NCBI GenBank assembly: GCA_033064195.1
Contig: JARBJD010000221.1
Span: forward strand, 62,001-126,000
Length of the DNA stretch: 64,000 nucleotides
Reading direction: 5' to 3'
From: Blattamonas nauphoetae
Taxonomy: Eukaryota; Preaxostyla; Oxymonadida
The notes under the pieces were generated by a model that saw nothing but the letters and a program-made list of their open reading frames with translations, was not told the DNA's origin and did not search any database. A program made the translations under genes and the position numbers. How positions within the stretch are numbered: the first letter of the stretch is position 1; every line of letters starts with the position of its first letter. Of this stretch, positions 12,391-22,102 are shown piece after piece.

Positions 12391-13242
12391 TAGCTATTTC
12401 TGACTGTAAAATGATGAAGAGTGGTCGAGGAAGGAGAAGAATGCTTCATCGAGCGAATCAAAGAATGGAGGTCGAGATTAGGATCTCTTCGTCCAAACAG
12501 GAGAGGATATCGGGAATATATCCGACTTGGTAGCCGCAATAAAGTTAGCTTGAAGTGATTTTTGGGGCATTTGGTGAGGAAGACGGCGATTCTAGCGATC
12601 GACAGGAGAGTGTTGGAGGATGAGAAGAGGAAGTCCCAGGACGATCTTTCAACTTCAATACGATCAGTACCTTCGATAGCATTGGAAAAGAAGAACAAAG
12701 ATGATCGTAAAGTTTGACGATTCTGCTGAAGTCGCAAATTGATGTCGTTCGGAATCGGAGGAGCTAAATCTGCAATATTAGACGAGAGAATTCCTCTGAT
12801 CATCAACAAATGTTGACAATGATACAAAGAAGCTAACAATTTCTTGTTTTTATGGATGATTTCTTCCTTGATCAATGTCGAGGAACGATGAGAGGTTGGT
12901 GATGATTGAGGAGCCAATGCACATCTTGCGAGGTACAAAATGATCTCGAATGGGATAAAATGGATATTCTTGTGATGAGACTCTTGTTGATAAGGATCGC
13001 GGTTGCATAGACGGCTGAGGATTCTTGTTCCAAACAGGAGAACCGGAAATAGGTGATAATTGAACGGTGATACAATTGTAAATAGAACAAGAAGAGAAAA
13101 TGAAAAATGAAAGAGAGGAAAAGCAGACTATTGAAAGTGAGAACGACCTAAATGAGGCAATAAAGTGGCGAATCGCCACTACAGAGAGTGGATGGGTAGG
13201 AAGATGAATACGTGGAAGAAACAAGTAAATCCATCTCTTCAC
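12387..13242 (-). other. Minus-strand open stretch, possible degenerate helical-family gene
   Basis: Two open frames, 13242-12850 (130 codons) and 12938-12387 (183 codons), overlap and look like exons or remnants of a helical protein (segments such as HKNKKLLASLYHCQHLL). It sits between two clearer members of the helical family on the same strand and may be a decayed third copy. No domain or clear splice pattern was found. Confidence 0.3.
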
Positions 13243-13419
13243 GCTCCCAGTTCATTTTACACGCGCCACAAAGAGATTTGAGAAAAATGAACTAATGAGT
13301 TGGATTTATGATGGGTAACAGTCAGACTACTCGTTCTCGCTTTCGGCTGACCATTTAGTCTGCCTCTCCCAATGATGACCTGAACTTAATTAAACAATAC
13401 ATTTTTCAATTTTTGAACT

Positions 13420-14646
13420 CTATTTTCGAATGTCGCCCGCAAAATGGAACACCCTGATTCCAAGATCAGAGGAGTGGTTCCCTTCCTCAGCGTGAGCAAG
13501 CAGATATTCAAATCCCTTCATCCAATCAGAAGTGCGCTTCGAATCCTGTCTGCCGAAGAGAAGATATTTGGCTTTCTTAGCTCGATTGGCAAGACCAATC
13601 GATAATGCAAACTCTTCCGACATTGTGTCCCTCATGTTGTCAACAAACTCAACGAGTTCTGGATGTGTCGAGCGAGTGGAGGCGATTTTGGTTTTCTTCC
13701 CCAATATTTTCAGAATTGAGTCTATCATTCGATATTGCTTCCAAGGGAAGAAAACAGGATGGGTGATTAGATGTCGCAAGTACGGGCAGAATGCTCGGAG
13801 AATTGACGAGACGGTTTCAGAAGGCAGAGGATTTTCGCTGAACGAATCGCTTTCATCAATAAAATGGAGCACAATCGATGTAACATGGTTGTGGAATTCC
13901 ATCGTCGCGTCGCCGAATGGAATTTCGTGGGGTTTCAGAAGCGAAAGCAGTTGGAAGAAGAAGTCCGTTTCTGTGATCTTGTGAAAGTATTCAGGTTTCC
14001 AATTTGAGAACCCAATGGAGAAAAAAGCTATGGCAGCAGTTCGCAGTGTGTTTGATGGGTGGGATATGAGTTTGATGAGTGATGACGTGAATGTTGTGAG
14101 TGGAAAGTCAGAACTGAAGAAGTATTTAAAAAAGCTATAAGGTGATTGAGAATCATTCTTGAAGAACATGGTGATATAGTTCAGGAACCGAATTGCGTGG
14201 TCCACGTCGCTGGGTGATAATTCAGTTCCAGAGTCAACTTGTTTGAAGAGCGAAATGCACCCCTTCTCCAAATAATAACCTGTAATCGAATCCTGCGAAA
14301 CGACTCTCCAATCTGATGTGATTGAACTTTGAAGAGGAATCTCAGAATCCTCCAGATGTGATCGAACAGACTTGGGTTCGAGATGGATTCGTCTCCTTTT
14401 CGTTTCATACTCCATAATTTGCTTTGAAAATTGAATATAGCGCCGATCATCTGGGAGGATCGTGAGAAAATCATTGGTAAATTGGGTAGCACAGGAATTA
14501 ATTGATGAGTCTTCGTTGGATGTGATGTTGTCTGGACGCGATGAATCTACGATAGCTGGATTTGAAATACAAAATTGGTCCGTCTGTACATGTGGAGTAG
14601 CTTGTGAATCAACGCTCTTTCTCCAGATTAGATGCTTTGGGGGCAT
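13420..14646 (-). CDS. Helical (ARM-like) protein, expanded protist family, function unknown
   Basis: One open frame encodes 408 residues and starts at the first ATG (MPPKHLIWRK). The N-terminal 110 residues are polar and probably disordered. From about residue 150 the protein becomes a run of amphipathic helices. The segment HPSNTLRTAAIAFFSIGF, followed by a helix ending LKPHEIPFGDA, matches the arrangement of a family I recall from Blattamonas, where a Ser-Pro-Ser tract precedes LNPLSLSFAEA-like sequence. It is divergently paired with the kinase gene that starts 63 bp away on the other strand. There are no catalytic motifs. The end is a normal stop after a basic tail. Confidence 0.72.
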   Translation of the reverse strand: MPPKHLIWRKSVDSQATPHVQTDQFCISNPAIVDSSRPDNITSNEDSSINSCATQFTNDFLTILPDDRRYIQFSKQIMEYETKRRRIHLEPKSVRSHLEDSEIPLQSSITSDWRVVSQDSITGYYLEKGCISLFKQVDSGTELSPSDVDHAIRFLNYITMFFKNDSQSPYSFFKYFFSSDFPLTTFTSSLIKLISHPSNTLRTAAIAFFSIGFSNWKPEYFHKITETDFFFQLLSLLKPHEIPFGDATMEFHNHVTSIVLHFIDESDSFSENPLPSETVSSILRAFCPYLRHLITHPVFFPWKQYRMIDSILKILGKKTKIASTRSTHPELVEFVDNMRDTMSEEFALSIGLANRAKKAKYLLFGRQDSKRTSDWMKGFEYLLAHAEEGNHSSDLGIRVFHFAGDIRK

Positions 14647-14709
14647 CGAGAATAAGATTCGTTGTGGTTTGATCTTTCATTTCTCAACACGAATCAGCGA
14701 TTGATCAAG
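14647..14709. promoter_or_regulatory. Shared promoter region between divergent genes
   Basis: Only 63 bp separate the start codons of the minus-strand helical protein and the plus-strand kinase gene. Both promoters, or one bidirectional promoter, must lie here or within the genes. No canonical element was recognised. Confidence 0.4.
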
Positions 14710-17263
14710 ATGTCGAATCCAGTTAAGGTCCCCGATGGATGTGTGTTCTTTTCTTGCTTTTGATAGGAATCTGATTGTGCTCCTTGTTCAGATACGTTCG
14801 TGAAACCGATCAATTCTGGAGGTTTCGGAAGTGTTGTGGAATTGATGGAGAATTCGACTCAGGAACATTATGCGGGAAAGTTGATGCAATGTGTGACAGA
14901 AAAAGATGAGGAACGAATAGACCGTGAAGTTAATCGACTTGACAAGTTTGAATGTGATTGGATTGTTGGACTGAAAGAGATTGTCTTGATGGACAACTCT
15001 AAAGTGATTGTGATGGAACTTGGAGGACAATCGCTTGCGGATATTGTGAAAGATCACACATCTCGTGGAGTTCTTGTGCCTCGCGATGTTTGTTTTGATT
15101 TTATTGTTTTCTCGTTGAGTATGATCGATTTTGTTCTGCTTCGGGTTGGATGTTGTTCGTCGATTGATTATTGTTGAATTTGTGTTTCTGTTGATTCTCA
15201 GGTTGTTTATCGAGTGATGGTGGATGTTTCGTGTGCGCTCAATTTAATGCACAACCACGAAAGCGGAGCGACAGCACATGGGGATGTAAAGATGGAGAAC
15301 ATTCTTCTCTTCCCAGGGGGACACTTCAAACTGTGTTTGTCTTTCTCTCCGTTCACATCTTTTTCTTCTTTCGTCATTTTGCGATTCATTCATTTCTGCT
15401 TTCTCTTATTTCATTTTTCTTTCTTTTTTCTTGTGATTATTTTATAATTTTTGAAATTATTCATGTTTTTTGGGAGTTCAGGTGATTTGGGGGCGGCGGA
15501 ATCGGAAGATGTGAGCAGTACGCGTTCGGTGATGTCTCAACTGTATGTATCGCCGGAACGAATGGAATCGGAAACAGGAAAGGCTACGTGCTCATCAGAT
15601 GTGTGGTCGCTGGGGATTGTTCTTCACTGGCTTCTGTTTGGAGAACCGCCTTTCAAATCTCAGAATGCAGCTCGATTGTTTCGAGAGATTGGGTCGTTCC
15701 AAGTGTCGATGATTGATTCAAGTTGTGGAGGAGAAGAACGAGCGCTTCTGATGCGAATGCTGGATCCTGTTTGTTTCTTACTTTTTTTTCTTCATTTTCT
15801 TCATTGTTTGTCTTTTTCTTGTTTTCTGTCCAGAACCCAGAGACTCGAGTGACGAGCAGTCAATTGTGTTCGTTTGGAGTGTTTCGTTGCCTTGTGAACA
15901 CACCTTCCGGAGTTTGGAAACTGAAAGATGCCGACGATCAGGAAAACTCCAACAAATTGAAGAACGTAACAAGATTGGAAGCAGAACTGGTTTTGACGAG
16001 GGAGAGAGACAATGAAGCACTGAGCAAAGAACAGGAGGAACACAAAAAGACGCAAGAACTTCTGTATGAAGAAGAACAAGCACATCAAGCTGAAAAAATC
16101 AAAGTGCAGTCGTTGGAGGAAGAACTGTCTGCAGCACGGGAGGCATTGATGAAAGAACAGGAGGAACACAAAAAGACGCAAGAACTGCTGCGCGAGCAAT
16201 CACAAGCACGTCAAAGCGACGCAATCCAGATGAAGTCGTTGGAGAAAGAACTCTCAGCTGTGCAGGAAGCGCTGCTCGAAGAACAGGAGGAACACATCAG
16301 GACACACCAACTTCTGCACGAGAAAACACAAACACCTCAACCCAACACTATCCAAGCACCATTGTTGGAAGAAAATCTGTTATCATCGCAAAAGGCAGTG
16401 CTCAAAGAACCGGAGCAACGCTTAAGACCTCAAGTCCTGCCCGAGCAAGCACAAGCACATCAAACCAACGCAATCCAAGCGCCGTCATCGGAGCGGACTC
16501 TTCCAGTTCGCAAAGAAGAGATCGGGAGAGTGAAGGAAGCCACTGAGAAACAGCTCGATGTGTCGAGTTCAATCAGCACCTCCCAATCTGCGATTCCTTC
16601 CATTCTTTTCGCAGATCCATCCCACTTTCACATGGACGGCAGAACTTTGACTCGCACAGCTCTTGGAAGGGACAAAAAGGACCGTTCGCTACAGAGCTCG
16701 TTGTTTCTGTCCAAACTCTTCGAGAATGGAGTGATTTCTGTTGAAGTCATGATTCTCTCTCTGAAATGTAGTCACTTTCTTCCCCATCATCCTTTTCAGA
16801 TGGCACTGGCGATGTCTACTTTGGTTTGCTGGATTCTACCTCTCCACTTCCCAACATTGGCGAATCCATTGGATATGATGTTGCCAGTCTGCTCTTCTCT
16901 CTTCCCATCTTCTCAGACTCTGTCAGCATCAACAGATACGGTCGTCTCTATTGTTACTCCCCGTCCTTTCGTTCACTCGAAAATTGCTGCCCGGGTCCAA
17001 AAGATGGAGATTGCATTCGAATGGAAGTCGATCTTGACTCAACCCCTCGAACTGTGCAATTCTTTCTGAATGGCAGAGCTGGATATTGTTTCGTGTCAGG
17101 AATCCCTTCATCTGTGCGAATTGGAGTCTGATTCTCTTTTCTCTCATTTTCTCTTCATCAGTTTTCTGTTGGTGCAACAGGAACATCCTTCCGAATCGAC
17201 AGAATTTCTCGCCTCTCAAAACGTGCACCAATTATGGACGATGTGAAAGAACTGAAATGGTAG
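14710..17263 (+). CDS. Protein kinase with coiled coil and SPRY-like C-terminal domain, seven exons
   Basis: Proposed exons are 14710-14740, 14792-15087, 15202-15334, 15482-15768, 15834-16767, 16800-17125 and 17162-17263. They sum to 2109 nt and 702 residues in one continuous frame. Introns are 32-147 nt. Kinase motifs in order: Gly loop SGGFGSV, AGK lysine, catalytic loop HGDVKMEN (Gly replaces the usual Arg of HRD), DLG in place of DFG, SPE in place of APE, and DVWSLGIVL. A coiled coil follows from about nt 15940 to 16560, with imperfect repeats of about 34 residues containing EQEEHKKTQELL. The C-terminal part (GDVYFGLLDSTSP, then GPKDGDCIRMEVDLD, then TVQFFLNG) has the beta-strand pattern of SPRY-like domains. 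Catalysis looks possible because Lys and both Asp are present. The likely role is cytosolic signalling; the substrate is unknown. Confidence 0.85.
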
Positions 17264-17387
17264 ACTCACCGAATGAGGCGTCGGATCTGGTTTAATCCTC
17301 ATTTCACCCAAACCCAATACTCGGCCATGATTTTTTGAGAGAAAAGTCGACCAAAAGGGCACTTCATTCGTGAATCAGCCAATCATG

Positions 17388-19683
17388 TCATTGAAATGGG
17401 AAGAATGTAAAAGGCTCAAACTCCTCAAAATCACCATCCTTTCCACTTCTCTGTTCTTCAAGTGTCGGAGTGCGGAAAGGCGTCATATCGTCCCAATCGA
17501 AGTTGTCATCCCCTTCCGATCCACTGCTTGTCCGCGGTTCTTTGTTCACTTCAAGAGGTTCAGCATCCGCTGCCGATACGCATTCGGAACGCAGCCACGA
17601 CGAGCTCACAAAAAGTGGAGACGTGTTCGATGGAAGAGCTTCTTCCTCACACCCAATCACTTCGCGCAAATTATGGATGGCGATTTGTTGGCGTTCCCTT
17701 CGGATCATCTCTTCTCTTGTGGAATGGACAGACAGTAACCATGGAAGCGGAGCCTCGCCTATGTTCCATTCAAGCTCTCTGGCATCCCTGTCCTCCTCGA
17801 TGAGCACCATCTGCCTCTCGTTTTCTTCAAGTTCCGTCAGAACTGACTCAGCCATCGAACGCAAGTCTATCGTGTTCACTTCGCGCCCACACTCACACAT
17901 GCCCAGCATTTCCTGAGTTGCAGCTGCAGTCGAATCGCCTTTGTGTGTTGTCCCTCTTCCCTCCCACAACACAAGCTCCTCGTTTTCAATGACACGCAGT
18001 GCTCTGCAATTCATGACATCGAAGAAGAAACAGAACGAGTGATGAGAGAAGAGAGGAGGCACACTTGACAAAAATGATAGGAGTGTCATCATCGAAACCA
18101 TCCACTGGTATGCAGTTCCCACACTCCGAAGATCGCCGAATCAGACGGCTTGGAAGAGGAGAGAGCGACGTGTCCAGACGAACTCCATCAGAACGAGTGA
18201 AGACAGCCGAAGGGAAGGCGTTGGGCACATCCGCACCACTTCTAAAGACGAGAGAAGGAACAAGGATCATTGAGAAGAGGAGATCAAAGACGAAAGAGAA
18301 AGACTACGAAGTGAAGATGAAAGAGAAGACGATCGAAGAAGATACATGACAGCGACGAGTTCGTTCGGATTCACAACACCTTCCACAAACACTCCCACTG
18401 AGGTATTGAAGCCATTGAGGAAGGGGTGGTGAGAGTGAGCTATGACAAGATTGAAGGGATGGCTGAATTGTGGACCAAGGACAGCACCTGCAAAGATGAC
18501 AAGAAGTGAGGCAAACATGACCCATCTGGAAACACTGAGGTGTGTTCAAGCACTCTTGACTTTTCTTTGCGAGGGTAGAGCAGCTCGGCCAGAGCAGGTG
18601 GTGACAGCTCACCAAAGCATGTGTCACACAGAAACTTCCTGCGAAGAGAGGAGAGGAGAGAAGAGAGACAATGATAGTCGAAACAGACACACTCGAAGTC
18701 CACAGCTCGCACAGCCGACTTCACAAAGAGAGAATGATCGCAGGCACACAAGTAGTGGCAGAACTCCCCACAGTTCACGCATTCCACTCCTGGACACATG
18801 ACATAGAAGATGACACACCGTTGTCTGTCCACTCCGACGACGCACAGAAGCGACACTTCGGCAGCACTTCGCCTTCTGCTCCACTTCGTACGACAACTCC
18901 ACTTCGTTTCAGCTGAGCGAAGATGATGAAAGACGAACGGCAAACCGGGATTGTGATGGGATGGTCAGTTCGGTTGTGTCTGGTCAGATCAGATGATTGA
19001 ACAAACGCTTTTCTGCATCCTGGAAAGGTGCATTTGAATGGTTTCTCGCTTGAGTGAGTTCGGTCGTGTTTCCTGAGAGAAACTGAGTGTGAAAAGGCCA
19101 TTCCACATCCAGGAAACGTGCATTTGTACGGTTTTTCACCAGTGTGGATTCGTTCGTGTGATTTCAGAAACTGTAATCTTGAAAACGCTTCTCCACATCC
19201 AGGAAAAGGACAATGGAATGATTTCTCGCCAGTGTGGATTCGTTCGTGTTTCTTGAGATCAGATAAATCAGAAAAAGCCATTCCACATCCAGGAAAAGGA
19301 CAATGGAATGATTTCTCGCCAGTGTGGATTCGTTCATGTTTTCGGAGATTAGTCGACTGAGAAAAGGCTTTCTCGCATCCAGGAAATGTGCATTTGAATG
19401 GTTTTTCACCAGTATGGATTCGCTCGTGGTCTTTCAGACCGGATGATTGTGCAAAAGCTTTGTCACATCCAGGAAATGTGCATTTGTACCGTTTTTCTCC
19501 AGTGTGGATTATTTCGTGTTTCTTGAGATGACTTGATTGATAATACGCTTTTTCACATCCAGGAAATGTGCATTTGTATGGTTTCTCGCCAGTGTGGGTT
19601 CGTTCGTGTATAGCAAGTTTAGACGGAAAGTTTGTCGAATAATCGCAATATTGGCACTTACACCGCTTCGAGGACATCAACAA
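17388..19683 (-). CDS. Candidate C2H2 array - PHD finger - SET-like gene, multi-exon
   Basis: The gene opens at 19683 (MLMSSKRCKCQYC) with eight C2H2 fingers in TFIIIA style (CTFPGC core, HTGEKP linkers; the DNA shows about 90-bp periodicity). The same frame continues into PKCRFC. A 29-nt intron at 18818-18790 then joins to ECVNCGEFCHYLC, and after a second intron to FLCDTC; together these give the C2-C2-H-C-C2 spacing of a PHD finger. Further exons give GVFVEGVVNPNELVAVI and, after splicing near 18075 and 18000, FVKALRVIENEELVLW, then CECG. This follows the strand order of a SET domain, but the expected NHS motif is replaced by RRSS. The splice between the PHD and SET parts is not resolved, so two genes are possible. 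It is probably a nuclear chromatin protein. It converges with the kinase gene across 124 bp. Confidence 0.55.
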
Positions 19684-20487
19684 TCCAACTGAGTGGTGTT
19701 ATGTGGTGGATGTGGAGAAGTGCGCTGGTTGACATTCCAGCCAGACAGAAAAGTTGGGGCGATCTTACTCCGTCCAGGATGATTCAATTTCCCCTTTGAT
19801 TTCGGGGTCATTTCTCTTTCAAGAAAATTTACTGATAAACGATAACGAACAGACAGAACCATCAACAATCAGTTGACTTTGACAACGAACTCAGATTTCT
19901 GACGAAATTCAATCGGAACCATGGGATGTGCTGCTTTATCTCGAGAAATATCCCTCAACAGGTTTTAAAGTTTCGACAGTTGCTGTTTGTATTGTGTTTT
20001 GTTCCGTGTCCGCAGCCATTCCAGCTATGATTGTTCTGGCAGCTGATTTTCGGTGTTTCAGGAGTATATGAATCAATGGGGTGTCTAGTATGATGTTTAG
20101 TCACTGTTTGGAGAGAAATTAATCATCGAAACAGATCGACAACCGTTCAGTATGTTGAATTATTAGAGAACTTGCCGGACGTCCAAGCCAAACCAGACAA
20201 CAAGAATATGTGCGATATTCTCAATCGCAATTCAACAATACTTCTTTCAGAAACTGGAACAGCAAGCCGAACAGGACAATAATCACAGAAAGCCACCACT
20301 TCATCATCACACCATCATTCTGTCCATTTAAAGCCGAGAGAAACACTACCGCAATCTGTACTTCAGAGAGTGTATTTAGTACTGTTAGAAAAACTGGGTT
20401 CAGGCAAACAGAAAGAAACAGAGAAGAAAGTCGGCCAAAAGATAAGACGCCGAAACTATCTCCACAAACACATAATCCAAGGCCCGT
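19684..20487. other. Intergenic, 0.8 kb
   Basis: No convincing gene. The plus-strand frame at 20210-20728 mostly mirrors the SPFH gene that begins downstream on the minus strand. The minus-strand frame 19868-19677 abuts the C2H2 start and is probably 5' untranslated sequence. Confidence 0.45.
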
Positions 20488-21973
20488 TCAGCCCTCCCCA
20501 ACATTGAGTGTCGGCTGGGCATCTCTGCCCCCACACAGGACCACAAGAAGGTTCGCCACCATTTGGGCCTTCCGATCGGGTGTAAACACAATCTTGCCCT
20601 CATCTTCGATCTGCGCCAGTGTCATGTGCACCATTCCAACCGCGCCCTCCACAATCTTCTGTCTTGCTGCAACCACCGCAACCGCCTGTTGGCGTTGGAG
20701 CATCGCCGCTGCTATTTCGTGTGCGTAGCTCAACTGGCTGATCCGAGCCTCCAGCACTTCTATTCCCGCGATCTCCACTCTTTCCTGGATTTCTTTCTGG
20801 AGCTGCATTGATATCTGGACGCTGCTTCCTCGGAGTGACAACTCCTCCCCTTCGTCGCTCACATCGTACGGATACTGGCGAGCAACATTCCGAATCGCGG
20901 AGTCAGCCACGGTGGACAAGTATTGGGACGAGTTGTTGACTGAGAAGGCAGCCTTTGCGGTGTTCACAATTCGCCAGACAACTGTCACTCCGGCTTCCGG
21001 TTCTTGGGTCTTGCCAAATTGAGGTAAGGTTAGATCGTCGGTGTTTTGCGAATTTAGGTTAATGATGAAGGGAAACAAGTTACGAAAATGAGATAGGAGA
21101 AACAAGGGACAGTATTTGAAGTGAAAGCTGTTGTGAGGTCTGAATTTGGGGATGATCAGAGTGAATTATGGGTTCGCAAGGCACAGTTCTCACCAACTAT
21201 AGCTGAACACCGATCACTAAATCATTGATTCAATTTGAGAAGTTCTGAACTGCAGTTTTGTGAAGTGGAGAAAAACTGAAATGGAGTTAAATGAATGTAT
21301 TGTCTGATCGCACCCTTTATTCCTTGTTACAAGACCCAAGAACCGGAAGTCGGAGTGACAGAACAATCACTCCAATTTCGATTGGATTCCCCAAAACATC
21401 ATTCACCTTGAGTTTGTTGTTTTCAAGAGTGAAAGCTTTCAGGTTGAATACTAGATGAACGTGTGTGAATGGGTTGACCCAGAAGAAGCCAGCTTTGATC
21501 AGCGTTCCGTAATACTTCCCGCAGAGCATATACACTTGCCCATTGTTTGGATGGTTGATAACAAAACCGAATATCAGAAAGACTGCCACAAAGACACACG
21601 CAGCTCCGATGAATACTCCGTACCACCAGAAGATCGCGAAAACGACGATCATTGCGGTTCCTGAAAGCATTAGGAGCCAGAGGACAATACACATGATGCC
21701 TGCATTCATTGGGTTGAGAAAGCGCTCGGTGATGTCTTGTGTAATCGATGGATAAGCTGGCGGGAGATCGTGTTGGAGAGTCATCGGCTGCATCTCCTTC
21801 TGGTCAGCTGTTTCTGAGGGTTGCTTGGAGTTGCCTTGAACATAAACAGTTGTTGGCTGTTTTTCGACTTCACTGGTGCTTCTGAAAGATGAGTGCATTT
21901 TTCTGACCCATACTAATGTTTTTTTGTCCGAAGATCGTTCAGACATGGTTTCCGACATCGCTGTCATCTCCAT
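20488..21973 (-). CDS. SPFH/band-7 membrane protein, interrupted by a TIR element
   Basis: The N-terminal 90 residues are polar. Two adjacent membrane segments follow (about residues 90-140: IMCIVLWLLMLSG and FLIFGFVI). The band-7 domain comes next: HPNNGQVYMLCGKYYGT, then FFWVNPF, VNDVLGNPIEIGVIV, VVWRIVNT, a long helix with EVLEARISQLSYAHEIAAAML, and an end at NVGEG. This layout fits slipin/stomatin-like proteins that scaffold membrane microdomains. A 380-bp element (20982-21361) sits between GVIV and VWRI. Without it and one AA duplication copy the frame is continuous and encodes 367 residues. Both halves are fully open, so the gene is either freshly hit or processed. It is divergently paired with the gene starting at 22103. 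Confidence 0.8.
20982..21361. mobile_element. 380-bp non-autonomous TIR element in the SPFH gene
   Basis: Ends are inverted repeats of about 32 bp that begin CTGTCACTCCGGCTTCCGGT on the left and carry one or two differences on the right. Flanks show a 2-bp AA duplication (AGAC-AA / AA-CAATC). There is no coding capacity. The first 137 bp match 50340-50476 with only two differences, and the TIR matches the ends at 54469 and 58957. The superfamily is uncertain. Low divergence between copies suggests recent activity. Confidence 0.8.
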
Positions 21974-22102
21974 AGATCACAACGAAATGATTTCTTTTAT
22001 ACGGGCAAGGGTAGACGAATGTTGAGTGCGTGCAAAGATCATTCACTTTTGTTCTGGTTCGATCGATATTCTTGATCTCTGGCTTTATCTGTTTCGATAG
22101 AT
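21974..22102. promoter_or_regulatory. Shared promoter region, SPFH gene and SPRY-like gene
   Basis: A 129-bp gap lies between divergent start codons. No specific element was recognised. Confidence 0.35.

Noticed and set aside
18440-18943. 167-codon minus-strand frame as a separate small gene
   Set aside because: Its cysteine-rich part is better explained as an exon reached from the C2H2 frame through a 29-nt intron that completes a PHD finger.
20210-20728. 172-codon plus-strand frame
   Set aside because: Its second half is the complement of the SPFH gene, which has clear domain support on the minus strand.
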